A DNA stretch of 62,927 nt from Lachnoclostridium sp. UBA1308 (GTDB lineage Bacteria; Bacillota; Clostridia; Lachnospirales; Lachnospiraceae), in the NCBI GenBank assembly GCA_002307215.1, contig DBTU01000053.1:55948-118874 (forward strand). Direction: 5' to 3'. Below the pieces are notes generated by a model that searched no databases, was not told the DNA's origin, and worked only from the letters and a program-made list of their open reading frames with translations. Both the position numbers and the translations under genes were made by a program. Every line of letters begins with the position of its first letter. Within the stretch, counting starts at the first letter, position 1. This document shows positions 15,897 through 25,063 of this stretch, piece after piece.

Positions 15897-16235
15897 ATGT
15901 CCGAAGAAGAAATTAGAAAGATTTTCTCCAGAAACTTGACTGCTATATTAGAAAGAAGAGGTAAATCTCAGAAGGACTTAGTTGATTTTATTGGGGTAAG
16001 CTCCTCTACCGTGTCCAATTGGTGCACTGGTCAGAAGCTCCCCAGAATGGATAAGGTACAATTAATCGCAGGTTGGCTGGGGGTAAATAACTCTGACCTT
16101 CTCGAAAACAAAAAAGCTGATAAGCAGATGACCTATGAGGAAATGATAAAAATATACACCAGGGGGAAGAACATCTTAACACCCCAAGAGAAAATGAAGC
16201 TGGCTAAAATAATTTTATCTGATGATGAGGAATAA
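15897..16235 (+). CDS. XRE-family repressor (CI-like)
   Basis: A 112-residue protein starting MSEEEIRKIF. The helix-turn-helix is SQKDLVDFIGVSSSTVSNW near residues 23-41, and the C-terminal half is helical with no catalytic motif. GGGGGGG about 6 nt before the ATG supports this start over the longer frame. Six bases separate it from the ImmA gene, so the two form an operon: a repressor with its dedicated protease. It is likely the lysogeny-type repressor of the tail locus. Confidence 0.85.
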   Translation: MSEEEIRKIFSRNLTAILERRGKSQKDLVDFIGVSSSTVSNWCTGQKLPRMDKVQLIAGWLGVNNSDLLENKKADKQMTYEEMIKIYTRGKNILTPQEKMKLAKIILSDDEE

Positions 16236-16241
16236 CAAGCA

Positions 16242-16922
16242 ATGGATTACGACAAAATCAAATATACGGTATATGCTATTTACACAAAATGTGAAATTAC
16301 CGAACTTCCTTTTAACTGTCTTGATATGATTAATAGAAAAGGATATGAGTGCAAAAAGTATTCACAATTAACACCGATTAAATATCAGGCATGTATGGAG
16401 CTCAGCGCTGATTCATGTATGATTGGTAATGTCATTTATTATAATGATAAAAAATCCGCCAGAAGAATTAGGTTTTCCTTAATGCATGAGTTGGGTCATA
16501 TTGAGCTGGACACGGAGAATGAAACAGAAGCTAATTTATTCGCAAGCAATATACTCTGTCCCTCCATTGCTTTGTATTTCGCACGAATCAGTAATATCAG
16601 GGAAATATCGAATTTATTCAACATTTCCCTGGAATGTGCAAAATATGCAAAGGAATTCTATGAAAAATGGCTGTACAGTGTAAAAACCTATGGTATGACC
16701 GACATTGACCGTAAGCTCTATCAACATTTTTATAAGGATGATATCCGTCAATTTATCTTTAAGGAGTCTCAGTGTATTTACTGTGATAATATCATATACA
16801 ACTCCAATAAACCAATCTGCAGTAAATGCGATAAACCTCCGGCAGAGAACGAAGCATCTGGCCCGCCTTCTCCCACGGATTTTTTGATAGCAGAAAGTTC
16901 CTGGCTGTATCATGGTATATAG
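16242..16922 (+). CDS. ImmA/IrrE-type metallo-endopeptidase
   Basis: A 226-residue protein. The zinc motif HELGH is at residues 82-86, with a downstream acidic ligand in ETEAN about ten residues later, as in ImmA/IrrE proteases. The C-terminal part has a zinc ribbon (CIYCD...CSKC). ImmA of ICEBs1 cleaves its XRE partner repressor on damage or signalling cues; by analogy this one would inactivate the repressor encoded just upstream and derepress the tail operon. Confidence 0.88.
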   Translation: MDYDKIKYTVYAIYTKCEITELPFNCLDMINRKGYECKKYSQLTPIKYQACMELSADSCMIGNVIYYNDKKSARRIRFSLMHELGHIELDTENETEANLFASNILCPSIALYFARISNIREISNLFNISLECAKYAKEFYEKWLYSVKTYGMTDIDRKLYQHFYKDDIRQFIFKESQCIYCDNIIYNSNKPICSKCDKPPAENEASGPPSPTDFLIAESSWLYHGI

Positions 16923-17040
16923 GGAATTCGGAGGTATGAGGGCTGCTAATCAAAGGTTAAGGTCCGGATATAACTCTATTTTAAGTATACATAAGTAATT
17001 TAACATAACAGAAAAAAACATTTTAAAGCTATTAGTAAAT

Positions 17041-17086
17041 TAAGCCCAAGTGCGTAGTTATCTAATCAACTACGCACTTGGGCTTA
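17041..17086. terminator. Bidirectional terminator (19-bp stem)
   Basis: TAAGCCCAAGTGCGTAGTT at 17041-17059 pairs perfectly with its complement at 17068-17086 around an 8-base loop. It lies between the ImmA gene and the cotJC relic. Confidence 0.85.
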
Positions 17087-17165
17087 TTATCTATTTCAAA
17101 AACTCTGGTTTGGGTATAACAAATCGTCTTTTGTTATCTATATAATCCTGAATATAAGCGAGAGG

Positions 17166-17270
17166 CTATTTACTAAAATCAGCCGGGAATGCCGGGTTAA
17201 TTGCATAGAAATTCCTTGCATCGAGTTCATCAAGAATTATTCTTAGTGCCTCACCGAATCGGTAAGTTGA
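17166..17270 (-). pseudogene. Truncated 3' relic of a second cotJC gene
   Basis: The last ~30 codons read RFGEALRIILDELDARNFYAINPAFPADFSK, nearly the same as the end of CotJC at 18851-19459. Sequence further 5' does not match CotJC. The DNA is only about 80% identical by eye, so this is an old duplicate and not a recent copy. The remaining 5' portion of the gene is absent. Confidence 0.75.
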
Positions 17271-17549
17271 CAGTGAACTGCTGTGCTTAGTAAAAGTATT
17301 ATAGTGAAGTATTCCATTATTGATACGCATTGGCTGACTCAAAGTAGGACCTTCGGTTAGCAATCTGATAGTATATCATAGAAATTATACAAAATCTTTA
17401 GTTTACTATTTTAGGGTGATAAAGTCAGACATATTTTCCATATGGTTGAATTTTATTTTAACAAATTCGAAAATCAATCCATTGTATATACACTATTCAA
17501 ACATTATAATATAGCTATCAGCTGAAATAAAATTGTATGAGGTAATGAA

Positions 17550-18647
17550 ATGACTAATAAAATTAGTGAAAATATTTATAAACTTAGAAAGCAACACAAT
17601 TTTACACAGCAACAGCTATCAGAAATTCTTGGAGTATCAATTGCCGCTATCTCGAAATGGGAAACAGGTTCTGCTTATCCCGATATAGAGCTTTTACCAA
17701 AGATTGCTTCAATATTTGATGTGTCTATTGATTATTTTTTTGATTATAATTTGGATTCTATTGACAATCGCACTATCGTTATTGACAAGGCAACGCAACT
17801 CAGAGACAAAAAGGAATTTTCTACAGCTATTTCTATGCTTAAAGAAGCCTTATTAAGATATCCCAATGATATACTATTAAAATTCAAGCTTGCTGAAACA
17901 ATGATTTTTTCTGGAGTTATGCCTCCGTCAGATTCAGAAAAGTTTAGGGTCTTAACCGAAGCTAATAAAGGATTGAAACAAGTAATAAGTAACTCAAAAA
18001 ATCGAGAAATAATTGATGAAAGCTATTATTTATTAGGTATGTCATATATAAACCTAAAAGAATTTGAAAAAGCGGAAGAAACTTTTAATCAACTCAATCA
18101 AAACAATTACATGAAAACTGAATTAGCTTTAATGAGGCTTTATTTAGAGAAAGGTGATATAAACAGTGCAATAAAACAGTTTCAAACTAACGTATTTTTT
18201 TCTATAGTTCAAATACACTCTAATTCGTTATGGATCGATAAACTTTTTGTTGATGATTTAGAAAAAGCAATTATGTTTTATGAAATTGCAATAGAAGCAT
18301 TTAAAGCGTTTTCGAATAACAATTCATGCCGCTTCGATGTTCATATTTCACAATTTTATGAAAGAGTTGCTTTAGCATATACGAAAATTAGGAATTTTGA
18401 TAAGGCCATTAATTCATTAAAACTTGCTGTGAAATATGCACAGTCTTATGATAATCTACAAACTGAAAATGATTTACCGCAGTTTGATAGGCTAAACAAA
18501 AATGATACTGCCTGGGATAAGGTTTATAATCGGAAATTGCAACTATGGAATAATATTGAATCTAAAATTAATACCGACTATAAAATATTATACGATAGAA
18601 CAGATTTTATAGTATTAATTTCAGATTTAAAGAAAGATATATCTTAG
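17550..18647 (+). CDS. XRE helix-turn-helix regulator with TPR repeats
   Basis: A 365-residue protein. Residues 5-60 are a clear XRE helix-turn-helix (KLRKQHNFTQQQLSEILGVS, then AAISKWETGSAYPDIELLPKIA). The rest is helical with TPR-like repeats, for example EFEKAEETFNQLNQ and NFDKAINSLKLAV. This layout is common in Firmicute regulators, some of which sense peptides. It stands alone between two terminators, inside the gap separating the cotJC relic from the intact cotJ operon. Codon use is AT-rich. Target unknown. Confidence 0.85.
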   Translation: MTNKISENIYKLRKQHNFTQQQLSEILGVSIAAISKWETGSAYPDIELLPKIASIFDVSIDYFFDYNLDSIDNRTIVIDKATQLRDKKEFSTAISMLKEALLRYPNDILLKFKLAETMIFSGVMPPSDSEKFRVLTEANKGLKQVISNSKNREIIDESYYLLGMSYINLKEFEKAEETFNQLNQNNYMKTELALMRLYLEKGDINSAIKQFQTNVFFSIVQIHSNSLWIDKLFVDDLEKAIMFYEIAIEAFKAFSNNNSCRFDVHISQFYERVALAYTKIRNFDKAINSLKLAVKYAQSYDNLQTENDLPQFDRLNKNDTAWDKVYNRKLQLWNNIESKINTDYKILYDRTDFIVLISDLKKDIS

Positions 18648-18794
18648 ATAGTAAAATGATTATTATGGTTCGAAAGTGCCACCTGTCCGAAATTCGCTCC
18701 ACCAGCCACCTCATAAACAATATCACCTGAATGTAAATAACTTAACATTGAATGTGTAGAATAATTCGCACGTTGATTAGTTCTTTCTGTTATA

Positions 18795-18847
18795 AAAAAC
18801 GTATACCGCTTTCACTACGACTATGTAGATTAGCGGTATACGTTTTT
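18795..18847. terminator. Bidirectional terminator (16-bp stem)
   Basis: AAAAACGTATACCGCT at 18795-18810 pairs with AGCGGTATACGTTTTT at 18832-18847. It separates the TPR regulator from the convergent cotJ operon. Confidence 0.88.
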
Positions 18848-18850
18848 CGT

Positions 18851-19459
18851 CTACTTCGTAAAATCCGCCGGGAATGCCGGGTTAAACGCATAGAAGTTTC
18901 TTGCATCCAGTTCATCTTGAATGAGGCGCAGGGCTTCGCCGAATCTCTGGAAATGAACAATCTCTCTTGCTCTCAGGAACTTGATCGGATCACATACATC
19001 ATGGTCATGAATCAGACGTAGAATATTATCGTAAGTCGTCCGGGCCTTTTGCTCTGCTGCCATATCTTCCACTAAATCCGTAATCGGGTCGCCCTTGCTC
19101 GCGAAGCTTATTGAGGTATATGGTACCCCTCCGGCAGCCATCGGCCATACTCCCAGTGTATGATCTACATAATAGTTCTGGAACCCACCTTCTACTATTT
19201 GCTCCGGTGTAAGGTCACTGGTCAACTGATGAACAATGGCACCCACAATTTCCATATGGGCCAGTTCCTCGGTCCCAATATCCGTAAGCACTCCTGCCAC
19301 CTTCCGGTTTGGCATAGCAAAGCGCTGCGATAAATAGCGCAGGGATGCCCCTATTTCTCCGTCCGGTCCACCGTACTGGCTCATGATTACCTGTGCCAGT
19401 TTTGGATTGCATTGATCAATATTTACCGGATGCTGCAAAATTCTATCATAGCTCCACAT
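18851..19459 (-). CDS. cotJC: Spore coat protein CotJC, manganese-catalase-like
   Basis: A 202-residue protein matching CotJC throughout, with VNIDQCNPKLAQVIMSQYGGPDGEIGASLRYLSQR near the start. The ferritin-like ligand motifs include TEELAHMEIVGAI and EQKARTTYDNILR. It belongs to the manganese catalase superfamily and is assembled in the inner spore coat. It is the last gene of cotJABC and ends at a strong terminator. Confidence 0.94.
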   Translation of the reverse strand: MWSYDRILQHPVNIDQCNPKLAQVIMSQYGGPDGEIGASLRYLSQRFAMPNRKVAGVLTDIGTEELAHMEIVGAIVHQLTSDLTPEQIVEGGFQNYYVDHTLGVWPMAAGGVPYTSISFASKGDPITDLVEDMAAEQKARTTYDNILRLIHDHDVCDPIKFLRAREIVHFQRFGEALRLIQDELDARNFYAFNPAFPADFTK

Positions 19460-19462
19460 ACA

Positions 19463-19720
19463 CTAGCACCTTCCTTCCCATGGCCAGGGCTCTTCAACCC
19501 ATGCCCATTTACAATCATTTTCTACATGATATGAATTAATCGGCCCGTAACATTTGGTATACTCCATGACAGCCTCATTTCTTGCCTGCGATGCTCTGTC
19601 CCAATATTCAAGTGCGGCTCTGTCCGTGGGATGTGTATCAAGAAATAATCTGAGATCATCACAGACAAAGCTTGATGCTGTAATAAACGCATATAATTTT
19701 TCTCTGTTATTACCATCCAT
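19463..19720 (-). CDS. cotJB: Spore coat protein CotJB
   Basis: An 85-residue protein with LYAFITASSFVCDDLRLFLDTHP near the start and YTKCYGPINSYHVEND, then WVEEPWPWEGRC at the end, matching CotJB. It lies three bases upstream of cotJC and overlaps the cotJA stop by one base (TAATG). Confidence 0.92.
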   Translation of the reverse strand: MDGNNREKLYAFITASSFVCDDLRLFLDTHPTDRAALEYWDRASQARNEAVMEYTKCYGPINSYHVENDCKWAWVEEPWPWEGRC

Positions 19721-20040
19721 TATTTACAACCCCTCCCATACCATTTTAAATCTAATTCCTTGAATAATGTACCGTTTGCAAGAGCTGCAAATTCATTTTC
19801 ATAAAGGTCTCTGAAGCACTGCCACGGAACATAGCACATGGCAATCGGAAAGCGGTCAAAGTCACCATCATGTCTGCTTTTATCGCACATATCTTCACAT
19901 ACATGCTTTTCACACATGTCTTCACGTATATGGTTGCCGCATACGTCCTCGCAAACAGGCTCACTATGCCTGAATTGCGAATTGTTTCTGCTGCAACCAC
20001 AGTTATTTCCCATATTACCACGATACATCCGTCTATCCAT
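19720..20040 (-). CDS. cotJA: Spore coat-associated protein CotJA with Cys-rich N-terminus
   Basis: A 106-residue protein. The C-terminal half (FPIAMCYVPWQCFRDLYENEFAALANGTLFKELDLKWYGRG) is standard CotJA. The N-terminal ~55 residues hold imperfect repeats of the type CEDVC / REDMCEKHVCEDMCDK, rich in Cys, Asp and His. Such an extension could bind metal or cross-link in the coat; it is longer than the typical short N-terminus. GGAGG precedes the start. Confidence 0.85.
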   Translation of the reverse strand: MDRRMYRGNMGNNCGCSRNNSQFRHSEPVCEDVCGNHIREDMCEKHVCEDMCDKSRHDGDFDRFPIAMCYVPWQCFRDLYENEFAALANGTLFKELDLKWYGRGCK

Positions 20041-20349
20041 AAATTACCTCCATTCTACCGTTAAAAACGGCTTACCTGTCATATAATTCGTTCACCATGA
20101 ATATACTTAGGTCCGATTCATGATCACTTTTGCTGTACGATATATATTATGAGAATGTTACTTATGGGTGCCTGTACGAAAATCTTGATTTAACGAACAA
20201 TTTATTGTATAGGTGTATATTTATGTTTGTCTACTTACAATACTTGTAAGCGCGATCATTATCATTTTTAAGACATTGACAATAAATCTCATATCATATA
20301 ATATGGAGTTATATTGGGATGAAAATACCGAATCAAGGGAGAATATGGC
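20041..20349. other. Divergent intergenic region between cotJ and the lipid kinase
   Basis: It must hold the cotJ promoter on the minus strand, probably sporulation-sigma dependent, but no convincing match could be called. A small hairpin CTTACAA/TTGTAAG lies at 20233-20249, and a plus-strand promoter at 20276-20302. Nothing else seen. Confidence 0.5.
20276..20302 (+). promoter_or_regulatory. Sigma-A-like promoter for the lipid kinase gene
   Basis: TTGACA (20276-20281) and TATAAT (20297-20302), both perfect hexamers but with a 15-base spacer, shorter than the usual 17. It lies about 50 bases before the next start codon. Confidence 0.5.
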
Positions 20350-21276
20350 ATGTATCATTTTATTATTAACCCTAAATCCTGCTCCGGACGTGGAATACGC
20401 CATTGGTGGACTATTAAAGACGAATTGGATAAACATCAAATACCCTACACCGTAGTTTTTACAAAGCACATGGGACATGCCACATTGCTTGTGCGCGAAA
20501 TCTGCAGTGATAATGATGGTATTATAAATATAATTGTCCTGGGCGGAGATGGTACCTTAAATGAAACCATCAACGGAATTGATGATTTCAATCAGGTTCT
20601 TCTAGGTTACGTTCCATCCGGCTCCAGCAATGATTTTGCAAGAGCTCTTAATATTCCCCAGGATCCAATTCAGGCCCTTGCAAATATATTGAAGCCGACA
20701 AGATTTCAGTATCTGGATTATGGAGTTGTAAGTTTTTTTGATGAAGTCACTCCTCCAAGAAAGTTTGTCTGCAACAGTGGAATCGGCTATGATGCCAATG
20801 TCTGCAATGAGGTACAGGCCTCACCATTAAAGAAACGTCTCAACCGCTTCGGCGCAGGGAAGTTTGTATATATCGCTATAGCCTTTAAGCAGTTACTTAC
20901 AATGAAACCGGTTAGCGCAACAGTGATCGTGGATGGCATAAAAAAAGACACCTATCAAAATGTGCTCCTGGTATCAAGTATGATTCATAAATATGAAGGT
21001 GGTGGACTCATCATGTCCCCGAAAGCAAATCCGTGCGATGGTTTATTAAGTGTCTGCCTTGTTCACGGACTACGCAAGGCTAAGGCTTTACTCCTGCTAC
21101 CGACTTTAATGTCCGGAAATCATGTTCGATTTAAAGGTGTTGAAACCTTTGATTGTTCTGAGATAGAAATTATGACCGACAAAGATATTTCAGTACATAC
21201 AGAGGGTGAAATTCCTTCCGTATGCTCCCACATCAAAGTTTGCTGCATTCAAGAAAAAATTAGAATGATTCTATAA
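20350..21276 (+). CDS. Diacylglycerol/lipid kinase family protein (DagK/YegS-like)
   Basis: A 308-residue protein with the lipid-kinase catalytic-domain motifs FIINPKSCSGRG near the N-terminus, VLGGDGTLNETINGI (about 66-80) and VPSGSSNDFARAL (about 92-104). It phosphorylates a membrane lipid such as diacylglycerol or undecaprenol; the exact substrate cannot be read. An upstream ATG in another frame exists, but the family start is MYHFIINP. A VanZ-like gene follows 17 bases later. Confidence 0.9.
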   Translation: MYHFIINPKSCSGRGIRHWWTIKDELDKHQIPYTVVFTKHMGHATLLVREICSDNDGIINIIVLGGDGTLNETINGIDDFNQVLLGYVPSGSSNDFARALNIPQDPIQALANILKPTRFQYLDYGVVSFFDEVTPPRKFVCNSGIGYDANVCNEVQASPLKKRLNRFGAGKFVYIAIAFKQLLTMKPVSATVIVDGIKKDTYQNVLLVSSMIHKYEGGGLIMSPKANPCDGLLSVCLVHGLRKAKALLLLPTLMSGNHVRFKGVETFDCSEIEIMTDKDISVHTEGEIPSVCSHIKVCCIQEKIRMIL

Positions 21277-21293
21277 GGAAAGTAGGCGATATT

Positions 21294-22175
21294 ATGCTGC
21301 GGCGCATGAATACCCAATCATCATCATTAGTTATTTTTATTAGTATACTGACCATCTTGGTGCAGTTTATTTGCTATCAGGTATTTGATCCAATCATTAT
21401 CATTTGGGGAATCTCCTGCCTAATGTCTGTCATCGGATGCCATATCCTTCTTGAGCAGACAGGTACATACCGGATTTGCTTTGATTATTCCTTTTTGTCC
21501 CTGTTCATCAGTTTAACCATCATTTTACTTACTTGGTTGGGGAATGATCACTCCTTTCTGCCCTATACCGAAACCATGCTCGGTATCGCTTTCATTAACT
21601 GGCTGATACCTATGCTTCACTGCTTTCTCAGATACATGCTTAATTATGGTTCCAAGGTAGATGATTTCAACAACTTCTACTTATACAGTAGTATTGTTTT
21701 TCTTATCTCCTATACGATGCTCCTTATTTATGGATGCTTTTTCAAAGATGCATTTTCATGGGCATATGGATCTAGCCTGAATGCCCCTGTCTTTTCACCG
21801 TTTGAAGTGCTTTCAGTTCAGATTGAAGATTATTTGAGCGGTAATACAGCTCTGAAGGACATAATCATCTACCTGGCAACCCACATTTTAATCTATACCC
21901 CTTACGGCTTCTATATTAGGCTTATCTTGCGTAAGCAAGGTCGCCTGTTACGATTTCTCCTGTTTCTCATGCTACCCTTATTCGTTGAAGTTCTTCAATA
22001 TTTAATCATATCGGAGCGCTGTAATTTAGATGATTTGGTTTATGGGTTAGTCGGAGGCTTTCTGGGTTGCTTAGTTTTCTTTCTAACTAATTCAATCTTC
22101 CGAGCATTTTCCGGAAGGGACTTTCTCTCAAAAAACTCGGATTACCGTAGTTTAGGCAGTCTCCTTCATTTTTAA
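21294..22175 (+). CDS. VanZ-like family membrane protein
   Basis: A 293-residue, multi-spanning membrane protein. The C-terminal segment TPYGFYIRLILRKQ, followed by LLFLMLPLFVEVLQYLI and CNLDDLVYGLVGGFLGCL, is the VanZ pattern (xPxG near the loop; E..Q; DD-x-x-N/Y-x-x-G). The N-terminal half adds further helices. VanZ relatives are linked to lipoglycopeptide resistance, though most have unknown function. Likely co-transcribed with the lipid kinase. Confidence 0.85.
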   Translation: MLRRMNTQSSSLVIFISILTILVQFICYQVFDPIIIIWGISCLMSVIGCHILLEQTGTYRICFDYSFLSLFISLTIILLTWLGNDHSFLPYTETMLGIAFINWLIPMLHCFLRYMLNYGSKVDDFNNFYLYSSIVFLISYTMLLIYGCFFKDAFSWAYGSSLNAPVFSPFEVLSVQIEDYLSGNTALKDIIIYLATHILIYTPYGFYIRLILRKQGRLLRFLLFLMLPLFVEVLQYLIISERCNLDDLVYGLVGGFLGCLVFFLTNSIFRAFSGRDFLSKNSDYRSLGSLLHF

Positions 22176-22181
22176 TAACAA

Positions 22182-24590
22182 TTACTTCGACATCCTCCAG
22201 AAGTCATTAAGAACCGGTCTCATTGTATTGGCATCAACAGTGACGAAGGGAAACCATTCCTTCGGAAACAGGTTGTTATATTGTTTTTGTGTGAACCGCT
22301 CATCCAGCAAAAGAATTGCACCACGGTCCTCATTTGTCCGAATTACTCGTCCTGCTGACTGCAGCACTTTATTCATTCCCGAGTACAGATAGGCATAATC
22401 AAAACCCGTACCATTTCTTTCATCAAAATAGCCACGAAACAGTTCACGTTCATTACATACCATCGGAAGACCGGTTCCCACAATTACTGCTCCTATCAGC
22501 CTATTATTCTTGAGGTCTATTCCCTCGCTGAAAATTCCTCCCATAACGCAAAAGCCAATGCGGCTCGTTATCGGTTCCTCTACAAATTCCTCCAGAAACA
22601 TTTCCTTCTCTGCTTCCGTCATACTGCTCTTTTGTACAACCAGCCCGTCAAATTCATCCTTCGCCAGCAGGACAATTTCCTGTAACATCTGATAAGAAGG
22701 AAAGAAAACCATGTAATTACCTGTTCTTGCGCTGATAAAATCTTTGATATATTTTAGAATTCTTTGGTATTCCTTCTCATTTCTTCGTGTATATTTGGTG
22801 CTTACATCCTTTCCAATCATGATAATACGGTTTTCCGTCTGAAAGGATGAAGGTGCATACACCGCATAATCCTCTTGCATTCCACCAAGCTGTTCCATAT
22901 AATAATTAATCGGTATTAAGGTTGCAGAGAAAAGCACAGCACTTCTCCCCTTATTCATACAAGCAAGAAGATTCTTCGAAGGGTCCATACATTGAAGCTT
23001 GAGCCGAAAACGCTCCTCTTCATAATCGGTATAGATTGTATAATTATCGTCAATTAGCTCATACATGTTCAGGAAATGTCGAATATCCAAATAAAGGCGA
23101 AGTATTTCCTCCTTGCCTTCCGTTATGAAGCCTTCCTTGAGGAACGATTCATATTCTGTCATTAGGCTGATTAGGTGAATAACAAAGCCGTCGACTGTTT
23201 CAAGTACTTCAAATTCATCACAGTCTCTCTTCATTTTCAACAAATCACCGTTGCAATGCTCGATTAATCTGCTAAGCTTACCGCTTTTATCTTTAATCAG
23301 TCGCTTCACCTCGAGAAAATCCTCTTTATAGAGGTTTGCGCTGTACATCTCTCTAGACCTGTCCACAAGATTGTGAGCCTCATCCACCAAAAATACATAT
23401 TCAGACTGCTTATCATTCATAAAAAATCTTCTTAAATACACATTCGGGTCAAAGACATAATTATAATCACAGATCACTGCATCCGCCCAAAGTGTTACAT
23501 CCAGACCCATCTCAAAGGGACAGACGCAGTGCTTTTCTGCATATGCTGTGACATGATCTCTGGAGATATCATTCTCACACGTCAAAAGATCGAATACAGC
23601 ATCATTGACCCTGTCAAAATAGCCCTTGGCCCTGGGACAGGCTCCCGGATTACAGTCGGGCTTTTCTAGTATGCACATCTTATCCTTTGCGGTAATTGTG
23701 ACTACTTTAAATTCAAGACCACTGCCACCAAGCAGCCGAAAGGTATCCTCTGCCACGGTTCTGGTTATGGTTTTCGCCGTTAGATAAAAAATCTTTTCGA
23801 CGATACCTTCACCCATCGCCTTAATTGTCGGAAAAACAGTGGATATTGTCTTACCTACTCCGGTAGGTGCTTCGATGAACAACTTCTTCCTTCTTAAAAT
23901 CGTCTTGTATACACCTGTAACCAGTTCCTTTTGTCCTTCTCGGTATTTAAATGGAAACTCCATCGATTTAATTGCTGCATTACGCTTCTCTGTCCATAAG
24001 ATTTGCCATGCAGCCCATTTGGCATATTCAGAAACGAGGTGCTCAAACCAACTGCTTAGTTCTTCAAAAGAAAAGGTCTCCTCAAAGTATTTCAGATTCT
24101 CTGTCTCAAGATTACAGTAAGTCATTCGGATACCGATCCGCTTGTGATCATACTTCGCTGCATAGATATAAGCATAGCACATTGCTTGCGCTCTGTGGAC
24201 ATCTACCGGTGCCGTCATATGTGACAGTTCCATATAGACACCCTTAATTTCATCAATAATTATTTCCGGTGGCTCCGCTGCCTCCTCTTCAAAATTCAGA
24301 ACGGCAAAATCCTCTTGAATGGTGTTGTTATTAATGACACCATCTGCTCTGCCTTCAATGGTAAGCTCAAAGTCAATACCATCTTTGGTTACGGGAACAG
24401 TGATACATAACGCAACCTCCGCAGAATAATCGGAGCCCATTTGCTTTTGCAGCTTTCGATGAATACGGCTTCCTGCCTGCATTGCATCCGCATCACTTCT
24501 GGTCTTAGTATTATCAAGATCGCCGGAGCGCAAGATAAATTCAACAAGATTACGAACCGATATTCTGATTTCTTTCTTCTTATCCTGCAT
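22182..24590 (-). CDS. PD-(D/E)XK nuclease fused to XPD/DinG-like Fe-S helicase
   Basis: An 802-residue protein. Residues ~1-150 resemble a RecB/Cas4-like nuclease: G40...H44, D82, E114-x-K116 and Q135xxxY139. The rest is a superfamily-2 helicase of the XPD/DinG type. Walker A is PTGVGKT (about 242-248). Four cysteines (306, 313, 318 and the 355/357 pair) fit the Fe-S cluster, and DEAH is at 403-406. The C-terminal half includes GVIFSEGIDLKNNR-like and QSAGRVIRTNEDRG motifs. It would unwind damaged or branched DNA and could cut it. GGAG precedes the ATG. Confidence 0.88.
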   Translation of the reverse strand: MQDKKKEIRISVRNLVEFILRSGDLDNTKTRSDADAMQAGSRIHRKLQKQMGSDYSAEVALCITVPVTKDGIDFELTIEGRADGVINNNTIQEDFAVLNFEEEAAEPPEIIIDEIKGVYMELSHMTAPVDVHRAQAMCYAYIYAAKYDHKRIGIRMTYCNLETENLKYFEETFSFEELSSWFEHLVSEYAKWAAWQILWTEKRNAAIKSMEFPFKYREGQKELVTGVYKTILRRKKLFIEAPTGVGKTISTVFPTIKAMGEGIVEKIFYLTAKTITRTVAEDTFRLLGGSGLEFKVVTITAKDKMCILEKPDCNPGACPRAKGYFDRVNDAVFDLLTCENDISRDHVTAYAEKHCVCPFEMGLDVTLWADAVICDYNYVFDPNVYLRRFFMNDKQSEYVFLVDEAHNLVDRSREMYSANLYKEDFLEVKRLIKDKSGKLSRLIEHCNGDLLKMKRDCDEFEVLETVDGFVIHLISLMTEYESFLKEGFITEGKEEILRLYLDIRHFLNMYELIDDNYTIYTDYEEERFRLKLQCMDPSKNLLACMNKGRSAVLFSATLIPINYYMEQLGGMQEDYAVYAPSSFQTENRIIMIGKDVSTKYTRRNEKEYQRILKYIKDFISARTGNYMVFFPSYQMLQEIVLLAKDEFDGLVVQKSSMTEAEKEMFLEEFVEEPITSRIGFCVMGGIFSEGIDLKNNRLIGAVIVGTGLPMVCNERELFRGYFDERNGTGFDYAYLYSGMNKVLQSAGRVIRTNEDRGAILLLDERFTQKQYNNLFPKEWFPFVTVDANTMRPVLNDFWRMSK

Positions 24591-24649
24591 GTTATCTTCT
24601 CCTCAAATCCACTGATCCTGTTTAAAAAAATATCATAAGTCATAATAAA

Positions 24650-24800
24650 GTGCCAGCTTGCTGACACTTTCGCGCCCGAGTGGATTACGAAGCAATAAAC
24701 TTCCAAACGCATAAATTCATTTATGCGTTGTCCGCTGAGGTGCGCATCCACCGTGGAGCGTTTTTATGTAATAGGACGTAATTTCCTATTACATAAAAAG
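24650..24800. repeat. Cluster of three hairpins between divergent genes (family B relative)
   Basis: Stems are AAGTGCCAGC/GCTGACACTT (24650-24671), a perfect 10-bp ACGCATAAAT/ATTTATGCGT (24709-24730) and a perfect 15-bp TTTTTATGTAATAGG stem (24762-24800). Between them is CGAGTGGATTACGAAG, a diverged match to the 24-bp repeat at 3434 and 45274. Both flanking genes are read outwards, so terminators would serve no purpose here; a palindromic element is more likely. Confidence 0.55.
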
Positions 24801-25063
24801 CATCTGTTGATAAGTCGGATGCTCTATTATTATAGCACATATGTTTGGGCATGCCAAGTAATTGTGTAGCATGCTTTTTTTATGAATTTCTAAATTTATT
24901 ATGATTATATATTGCATTTTCTACCTCAATCTGGTACATTCTAGTTATATTCCCTTAATTTATTTTAGGGGTATGCAAGATGGATTTATGCATAGGTGAG
25001 TATTATATTATTTTACTTGTCATTCATTCACTTGTCATTAATCAGAAAAAGCGAGGTAGTATA

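Noticed and set aside
17166..18950. cotJC relic and intact gene as attL/attR of an integrated element
   Set aside because: The repeats are only about 80% identical and enclose a single ordinary regulator gene with no integrase.
24650..24800. Tandem hairpins considered as a CRISPR array or terminators
   Set aside because: The stems have different sequences and there are no regular spacers; flanking genes diverge, so terminators are not expected.
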